A DNA stretch of 64,000 nt, taken from assembly GCF_900497805.2 (NCBI RefSeq), contig NW_020946557.1, positions 7,161,911-7,225,910 on the forward strand, in the 5' to 3' direction. This stretch comes from Vombatus ursinus. Taxonomy: Eukaryota > Chordata > Mammalia > Diprotodontia > Vombatidae. The notes under the pieces were generated by a model, which worked only from the letters and a program-made list of their open reading frames with translations, did no database searches and had not been told where the DNA came from. A program made the translations under genes and the position numbers. The first letter of the stretch is position 1, and each line of letters begins with the position of its first letter. Positions 57,201 to 64,000 of this stretch are shown here, piece after piece.

Positions 57201-58259
57201 GAGATAGTGATAAGAAATGGAGAAAATTGGTAAGATCAGGTAAGAATATTTTAGGTAGCTTTTTGATAACATAAAAGATTGGGCTATTTCCACAGTAAGA
57301 ACAGAATTACCATCCAAGTGTGATAGTTAAACATTTGGAATTTGCTTTTTCTGTGGCATATCATACAAACTAAAAGAATTAATCTCGTAAATCTTTTTTT
57401 TATATAATAAAGCTTAAAATTTGAAATAAGGATTTTGCTCCCTAGAATGAAGGGCAGTGGTATCCTGGAGCTGCCTCATATCAGCTCAGAGAACTGATTG
57501 CTAGATTTTTAGTGTGAGCGTTTACACCTCAGAAATTAGCAGTGTGATATAGTGGGGTTTTACTTATGACTTTGTTCATTTTCTAGACTTAAGAAAGTGA
57601 TGGAGAAAATGTTAATCATGTGATTAAATTTAAATGTATTGGGAGCACATTTTTCCCCCTAGAGAGCCAATTGTTAAGAATTTACCAGCGCATCCCTCAG
57701 GAGTGAAGAGGGTGGAAAACTATTGTGTCTGGTGGATGAAACTTTGGAGGTAACAGTGAGAAACATCTCAGAGACTATTAGAAGCAGCATTGATGGTCTT
57801 AGGAGGTCATTACTTGGATGTGGATAAAACAGGCATTTTTAGGAAAGAAAAGCATCTTCATACTCTAAAAGCAAATCCAAGGGTTAATGATGGCCTCCCT
57901 CTGAATACAAGAAGCAAGACCCAAGAACTCACCCTAAGTACAATCTGACATCACACTCCCCGATGAGAAACTTTGTTCTCTTCACCCTTAAAAGATAAGA
58001 AATAGTGGGGAGACACAAACACACATAAGAGTTTCTATTTGGTGAAACACAAAGTTCAAGGAAACCTTTGCTTTTGAAAGTTGCTTTTTATGTTACAAAA
58101 GATCTAAAGCTATTAAACCTAGTGGCAATACATAGGGGGAGGAAGCCACTTGAATACAGTCATAGTTCCACTAATGTAAGCATTGTTCAAAGTAAGTACT
58201 TCAGATAGTGAGCCTTGGTTTTGCTCCCAAGGCAGCATTTACCCAGGAGGAAAGACATT
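57201..58259. other. Unassigned spacer of inverted repeat
   Basis: About 1.1 kb with no recognised repeat or gene. Confidence 0.4.
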
Positions 58260-58456
58260 GACCTTTGCCTGGCATCGGACAAATGTTATAGTGCATTTAG
58301 TAAGACCATGCTGAAAATTTATCTGAGCTACTTTTCTTTTTGTTGTTGTTTAATAATGGTATCTTTCACCTCATCCTTTATTTCCTCTCTTAACTGTATG
58401 TGATGGTTTAAATATACTGCCCTATTATTGCCAAGGTCACATGAGTAATACATAAA
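58260..58456 (-). repeat. Right arm of ~98% identical inverted repeat
   Basis: 197 bp, reverse complement of 56949-57146. Its flanks are ordinary non-simple sequence ('gcagcatttacccaggagg' to the left, 'gaccgtaaccaaaaagttt' to the right), suggesting that this is the original copy. Confidence 0.95.
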
Positions 58457-58564
58457 ATATGACCGTAACCAAAAAGTTTAATATGACTCAGATGACTACC
58501 TCACTTACTGTTTCTCTTCTGCCTCCTCCTTCTTCTTCTTTAGAATTACTATTACTAATTGTAT

Positions 58565-58574
58565 ACTACTACTA

Positions 58575-58623
<49 letters not shown>

Positions 58624-58635
58624 TACTGCTGCTGT
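58565..58635. repeat. Compound (CTA)n-(CTG)n trinucleotide repeat
   Basis: About eight CTA/TAC units then about seven CTG units, with CCG/TTG interruptions and further CTG/CTA. The apparent poly-Tyr/poly-Cys frame across it is an artefact. Confidence 0.95.
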
Positions 58636-58900
58636 CTAGCATTCATATAGCACTTTGTGATTTGCAAAGGATTTTGCTTGATTATGTAGGATTTATTTTA
58701 TTATGTCACTTTATCCTTACAACAATCCTTTATGGTAGGTGCTATTGTTATGTCCATTTTACAGATGAGAAAACTGAGGCTGAGAGAAGGTAAATGACCT
58801 GCCCAGGCTCACACAGCTAGTGAATATCTGAGAAAAGTTTTGACCACAGGCCTTCCTGACTCCAAGTCCAATATTCTATCCACTGAATCATTTACTTACC
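58636..58900 (-). repeat. MAR1/MIR-type CORE-SINE, antisense, complete
   Basis: 'agcattcatatagcactttg', 'tttatccttacaacaatcct', 'tccattttacagatgagaaa', 'aaatgacctgcccaggctca', 'aggccttcctgactccaagt', 'ctatccactgaatcatttac'. Confidence 0.85.
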
Positions 58901-58919
58901 TCAAAACATTTCTTATCAA

Positions 58920-59095
58920 TTGCCTTCTATTCTAAATATTTGTGCATGTGTCCTATCTCCCTAAATTAGATTAAAATTTTCTGACTGTTAGGGAAAATGC
59001 CTTGTGTTTCTTTATGTCTTATGTACTATTTAGCACAGTGCCTCTTGCACTATGGCTAGTTAATAAGTATTTGTCTAGTGAATGAATGAAAATAC
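58920..59095 (+). repeat. L2/L3 LINE 3' end
   Basis: 'ctccctaaattagattaaaa', 'atttagcacagtgcctcttg', 'taataagtatttgtctagtg' and a terminal GAAT repeat. Confidence 0.68.
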
Positions 59096-59544
59096 CATGT
59101 CCTCCTTCTTTGCCACCAAAGCTGGTCTGTAAGGAAATATTATCAATTGCTTTGTGATTTCTGGCTTTCAGGTAGAAGTCTCAAATCTGGGTAGAAATCT
59201 TGTCTGTGATACATATTCTCAATGGCCAAGGCATCTCTCTAAAATGGTAAGCTGCAGAGCAAGGGCAAATCTGTATGGATAAAGGGAATATTTAGCAGTA
59301 AACATGAAATATTAATTTCTTGTACAGCCCTATTCTTTGTATCTTAGAGTTTTCATTGGTGATTATTAAGTTAACATAAAAATGAAATTTAAAAATAGAG
59401 AGAACAACTCCTTATTAGGTCCTCCAGACATTTGTAAGCTTCCTTCAAAAATTCCATTATTTTTCTCTGAGATTGCCTCCCTTATATCTTGCAATTGTTT
59501 CCACCTACTCATAGCTTTGCAGTCTTATTGGCCCATCCTTTCTC
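59096..59544. other. No recognisable feature
   Basis: Target region of the HAL1-like insertion. Nothing else recognised. Confidence 0.4.
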
Positions 59545-59559
59545 AAGATATTGATGCAG

Positions 59560-62198
59560 AGAGCCAATATGGCAGAGTAAAAGCAGTGACTTGCTTGAGG
59601 TCTCCCCTAGCCCCTCCAAATATCTATAAAAATTGCTCTAAACAAATTATAAAGCAGCAGAACCCTCAAAAAGACAGAGTGAAACAAATTTCCAGCCAAA
59701 GACAGCCTGGATGGTTTATTAGAAAGGTGTATTGAGCCGGGGGCGGGGGAGAGGAACGCAGTTCAGCGTGGGTGTGCAGGCTGCAGTGAACCTAGAGCAG
59801 GCCTCAGAGGAGTGAATCACAGTCTGAAAGGTGAAAGGCAGCTGTGACGGTTTCCAGACTTCTCAACCCATGAACGCCAAAGAAAACTTAGAAGGTCAGT
59901 GGGAAAAGTTCTGTTTCTGTGATGCTGAGAAAGAAGGACGGTGGGGTTCCAGTCCTATTCCCTCAGCACGACCTGAGACGGTGGCTGCCTCCTGGGCTTC
60001 CAGCCCACAGACTGAAGGGGAATCGAGTGGCTGATCAGAGGGGGATTGCAGGGATCTCTCTGCTGTTGCAGGATTCTCTTGCTTTGCCTGTGCTTGGATC
60101 TGGGTCACAGTTCTGGGTGGCGGTCCTGGGGCAAGGAGGAGCACAGGTGAGGTGGAGCTTGCAGTGACTGTGGAGAGGAAATCCTCCTCCCAATTCCAAG
60201 ACAGAAAAGAGTGCTCATAGACCAGGCCAGGAAAGGATTAAACACCTCACCCTTGATCACAGCACTTTGGAAGAACTGAAAATTTACAGGTCCCTAGAAG
60301 TATCTCTGAAAACAGCTGCACAAAACCCCTGAAGCTTGGGACAGTACATTCTCCACACTGGAAACAGACTCCTAACTTAACAAAGAGTTTATAATTCAAC
60401 TAATTGTCTGAGATCATAAGCAAGCAGCTTAGAAAGAATCAAACTATGTATTATTTTACTCTGATAACAAAGAAGATCAAAACATACAACTAGAAGAAGA
60501 CAACAAAGCCAAAGCTCCTACATCCAAAGCCTCCAAGAAAAATATGAATTGGTCCCAGGCCATGGAAGAGCTCAAAAAAGATTTTAAGAAGCAAGTAAGA
60601 GAAGTAGAGGAAAAACTGAGAGTGATGCTAAAGGAGACCCCCCAAAAATACTGAAGAAAATAACACCTTAAAAAATAGCCTAACCCAAATGGCAAAAGAG
60701 GTCCAAAAAGCCAGTGAGGAGAAGAATGCCCTAAAAACAAAATTGGCCAAATGGAAAAGGAAGTCCAAATGCTTACTGAAGAAAATACTTACTTAAAATT
60801 AGAATGACAAAATTGGAAGCTAGTGACAATTTGAGAAATCAAGGCACTGTAACACTAATCCAAAGGAATGAAAAAAAATAGAACAGAATGTAAAATATCT
60901 CATTGGAAAAACAACTGACCTGGAAAATAGATCCAGGAGAGAGAACTTAAAAATTATTGGACTATCTGAAATCCATGATCAAAAAAAGAGCCTAGACATC
61001 ATCTTTCAAGAAATTATCAAAGAAAACTGCCCTGATATTTTAGAACCAGAGGGCAAAATAGAAATTGAAAGAATCCACCAATCTCCTCCTGAAAGAGATC
61101 CCCAAAGGAAAACTCCTAGGAATGTTGTAGCCAAATTCCAGACTTCCCAGGTCAAGGAGAAGATATTGCAAGCAGCCAGAAGGAAATAATTCAAAAACTG
61201 TGGAAACACAATCAGGATAATACAAGATTTAGCAGCTTCTACATTAAGGGACCAGAGGGCATGGAGTATGATATTCCAGAGGGCAAAGGAGATAGGACTA
61301 CAACCAAGAATCATCTACCCAGCAAAACTGAGTATAATTCTTCAGGGTAAAAAATGGTCATTCAATGAAAGAAGGGACTTTCAAGCATTCCTGAGGAAAA
61401 GACCAGAGTTGAATAGAAAATTTGACTTTCAAATACAAGACTCAAGTGAAACATGGAAGAAGTAAACAGGAAAGATAAATCATAAGAGACTTATTAAGGT
61501 TGAACTGTTTACATTCCTGCAGGGAAAGATGATATTTCTAACTCATGAATTCTTTCTCAGTATTAGGGTTGTGGGAGGGAAAAATTATATGTATGTATAG
61601 ATAGATAGATAGAGGGCACAGGGTGAGTTGAAGATGAAGGGGTGATATCTGGAAAATAAAATTAAGGGGTGAGAGAGGATTATACTGGGATAAGGAGAAA
61701 GGGAGAAGTAGAATGAGGTAAAATATCTCACATGAAACAGACAAGAAAAGACTTTTACAGTGGAGGGGAAATGGAAGGTAAGAGGGAATTAGTGAATCTT
61801 ATTCTCATAGGATTTGGCTTAAGGAGGGAATAACATACACAGTGGAGTATGGAAATCTATCTTACCCTACAGGAAAATAAGGGGGGAAGGGGACAAGAGA
61901 GCAGGGGGTTAATAGAGGGGAGGGCAGATTGGGGGAGGGGATAATCAAAAGCAAATACTTCTGAGGAGGGACAGGGACAAAAGAGAATAGAATAAATGGG
62001 GGGGTGGGATAGGATGAAGGGAAATATACTTAGTTTTTCACAGCATGACTACTGTGGAGGTGTTTTGCATGACTACACATCTATAACCTGTATCGAGATG
62101 CTTGCCTTTTCAATGAGGGTGGGTGGGGAGGGAGGAAGGGAGAAAATTTGTAATCCAAAGTTTTAAAAACACATGTTAAAAATTAAAAAAAAAGAAAA
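59560..62198 (+). mobile_element. HAL1-like (half-L1) retroelement, full length, with perfect target duplication
   Basis: A 2.64-kb sense element. It has the L1-type 5' end 'agagccaatatggcagag', a comparatively GC-rich 5' untranslated region of about 850 bp with scattered CpGs, a decayed ORF1 (about 60411-61464), an L1-style 3' untranslated region (G-rich block near 62120-62150) and an A-rich tail. ORF2 is absent: the 3' untranslated region starts directly after the ORF1 stop. AAGATATTGATGCAG occurs at 59545-59559 and 62199-62213, perfect over 15 bp. Mobility must have depended on L1 ORF2p in trans (inference). The layout matches 48048-51036. Confidence 0.86.
60411..61464 (+). pseudogene. L1-type ORF1 relic in HAL1-like element
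   Basis: The N-terminal part (KASKKNMNWSQAMEELKKDF near 60530-60585) leads into a coiled coil broken by small indels and stops between about 60630 and 60900. The RRM region follows (NLKIIGLSEIHDQKKS near 60950), with ERIHQSPPERDPQRKTP near 61065-61115, and the C-terminal domain contains LQPRIIYPAKLSIILQGKKW and ends ETWKK at 61464. More decayed than the copy at 49.1-50.2 kb. The strand opposite shows long open frames only because it is the complement of ORF1. Confidence 0.83.
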
Positions 62199-62213
62199 AA
62201 GATATTGATGCAG

Positions 62214-64000
62214 GAAAATACAACATTGCCAAAATAACTTTTGGCATAAACCATATCTCTATCATTTTCTATCAGGGATCCCTAAGCATACTTGTTTCTT
62301 CTTATTGGCTAGCAAATCCATTTAAATAAGCACACCATCTGAGGGTTGGTTTATTTATTTATTTATTTATTTATTTTAGCTCAGCTCCCTTTAAATTCCA
62401 GTCAAGTCCACCTAAATTCCCTTCTCTGCTTCCATGCAAATTCAACCATTTCCAAGTAAGGAAACACTAGCACTACTGAAGAGCTATCCACAGCTGGAGA
62501 TCATACAGATGATCAAGTGTGTGGGTGAGGTTAACCCAAATGCTACGATTCATAAGAGTAGATGCTCAGCATGGAGCCAAGGAAGTCAAATTGGGAAATA
62601 GGTTATTTGTTTGACTTTAAAGCCATTTAGATTCCAGATTCCAGGTCTCTTGACAAACTTTAGGTCATGTCTGCAAGTTTCCCCCTTAACATATTGAAGC
62701 TCCTATGTTACAAACTTTTAAGTCTACACCTGGCATATACCGCCTACATCTACCCTCACCTGTTTTCTGCCTGGTGATCAAAGATCCTTTTACCTCATTA
62801 AGCCTCTGCTTCCTTCTGGACTCTCACCCTCAGAACACTGGCACATGGCACCAATAGACTAGGTCTCCCCTAATGGTATAAAAAAGATGAGTCATGGAAG
62901 CCTCCTCCATGGACAGTTCTTGCTCTCTGGACATGAACTAGTCCTAGCAGGAAGACTATATAAAATTTTCTCCAGTTAACAATGTTAATTTACATTTTGT
63001 TTTTCATTTCCATGTTTAAATTTGGTGGACATTTCCAACTGCTTGATAATGCAAATGTAAGCTAAGAGAAGTAAATAAGACCGAGGGCAAAAAACTGTCA
63101 TTAATTCTATTCATTATATAAGAATAAAAATGGTACAATGGCAGTAAAAGGCAGATGACAAGAGAGGATGGGTAGGGAGAGTTGGAGCCTATGCTTTCTA
63201 TGTATTTAGTTAATGTTGAGTGGTTGGTCTGTTTTGTCTCCTTACTCTAATGACATTTGATCTTTTTTCCCTTTCTTCTTGTAGTCTTCTTGAGAATTAA
63301 AAAGTGTTACCTGTGTGAGGAAGGCATTAATAATCTGTAGCATGAGGAAGGAGTAAACATTACTAAAAATTCATTTTCAAATGCTATAAAACTTCACTGG
63401 TTGCATTGAACAAAATTTAATCCACTAATAAATTCAGAGTCTGTTCTAGTTATTATGAAAGGGTTTATATGGAGGTCATAGAGCTAGAGTATATAGGACC
63501 TCACAAGCCATTTATTCCAACTCTCTCATTTTGTTTATTTGGTTGCAACTTTACTTTTTTAATTTAAATTTTTATTCTAAACTTAAATACAAAAATGAAT
63601 ATTTATATGTATTGGAAGAACATGAAAAGAGGACTGTGTGTGAAACTAGGAATCCCTTTCTTATCACCTGCTTTTAAAAATGTGTATAAGTAAATAAATT
63701 CTTTAAACTGCTTGGCTTCTCTGTTTCCTTCTGAACTGTTACTTTCAAAACTCTTCTGTAATCTGCTTCCTTTTGAACTACCTTCTCTTCTGTGCATTTT
63801 GTAAAAATATGCTTCAATGGCCCTTCTTTCTTATTCATTCTTTTTTTTTTTGCAATACCATCATTTTCATCCTATCCTTTGCATTCCAAGTCCTTATTTT
63901 GTTTTTTGTCTTTTCACCAGAAATGTACGAAATTCTATTCTATTAATGATCTGTATTTTTTCCCTGGTAGTATGATATTCAGCTTTGTAGGTTATATTAT
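62214..64000. other. Unassigned terminal region
   Basis: Besides the (TTTA)n run nothing is assigned. The last 30 bases ('gatattcagctttgtaggtt') faintly recall antisense L1 ORF1 sequence that would continue off the window. Confidence 0.35.
62352..62384. repeat. (TTTA)n microsatellite
   Basis: About seven TTTA units. Confidence 0.93.

Noticed and set aside
57012-58403. Two similar short peptides on opposite strands (DLCLASDKCYS...) as a gene pair
   Set aside because: The similarity is explained by the 198-bp inverted duplication; the frames show no coding signs.
58459-58650. Poly-Tyr/poly-Cys frame
   Set aside because: It is produced by the CTA/CTG trinucleotide repeat.
1-64000. Endogenous retroviruses, LTR elements, Polintons or other virus-like elements
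   Set aside because: No LTR pair, primer-binding site, gag/pol/env-like frame or other supporting sign was recognised. All reverse-transcriptase traces fit LINE clades (L1, RTE, CR1).
1-64000. CRISPR arrays, bacterial-type operons, riboswitches, tRNA/rRNA/snRNA genes
   Set aside because: None found. Short direct repeats are microsatellites. tRNA-like heads belong to SINEs. The DNA is clearly vertebrate nuclear.

Overview
The window looks like a gene desert from a marsupial nuclear genome. The evidence is the repeat set: tRNA-derived marsupial SINEs (WSINE/SINE1_MD type), MIR-related CORE-SINEs (MAR1 type), SINEs with an RTE (BovB-like) tail, marsupial-type L1, RTE and CR1/L2/L3 LINEs, a palindromic hAT MITE and ORF1-only half-L1 (HAL1-like) elements. 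The species cannot be told from this window. No host protein-coding gene, rRNA, tRNA, CRISPR array or operon was found. No endogenous retrovirus, LTR element or other virus-like element was recognised.

Layout. 1-10 kb: SINEs and one CR1/L3 LINE (3.33-4.96 kb) carrying two DNA-transposon insertions, a hAT MITE with an 8-bp target duplication and a Tigger-like MITE. 10.3-12.7 kb: the 5' half of an old L1. 13.3-15.1 kb: an RTE LINE whose 5' part is inverted (twin-priming structure). 17.0-18.9 kb: a diverged inverted repeat. 19.6-28.1 kb: a nest in which a SINE is split by a near full-length decayed L1, itself invaded by two CR1/L3 copies and two RTE-tailed SINEs. 28-38 kb: CR1/L3 LINEs, L1 3' ends, more SINEs, and a small GC-rich exon-like island (34.59-34.74 kb). 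38.6-47.9 kb: mostly unrecognised, probably single-copy AT-rich DNA with a few repeats. 47.95-51.16 kb: a hAT-like element split by a HAL1-like element. 51.4-56.9 kb: CR1/L3 LINEs, SINEs and an L1 tail. 56.9-58.5 kb: two inverted copies of about 198 bp, about 98% identical. 59.56-62.2 kb: a second, full-length HAL1-like element with a perfect 15-bp target-site duplication.

The most informative observations are the young inverted duplication at 57/58.3 kb, the paired ORF1-only L1 derivatives, the twin-primed RTE, the CR1/L3 fold-back at 31.5 kb and the exon-like island at 34.6 kb. No new multi-gene system is visible. Family names come from recalled consensus sequences, and all repeat boundaries were set by eye and may be off by several bases.
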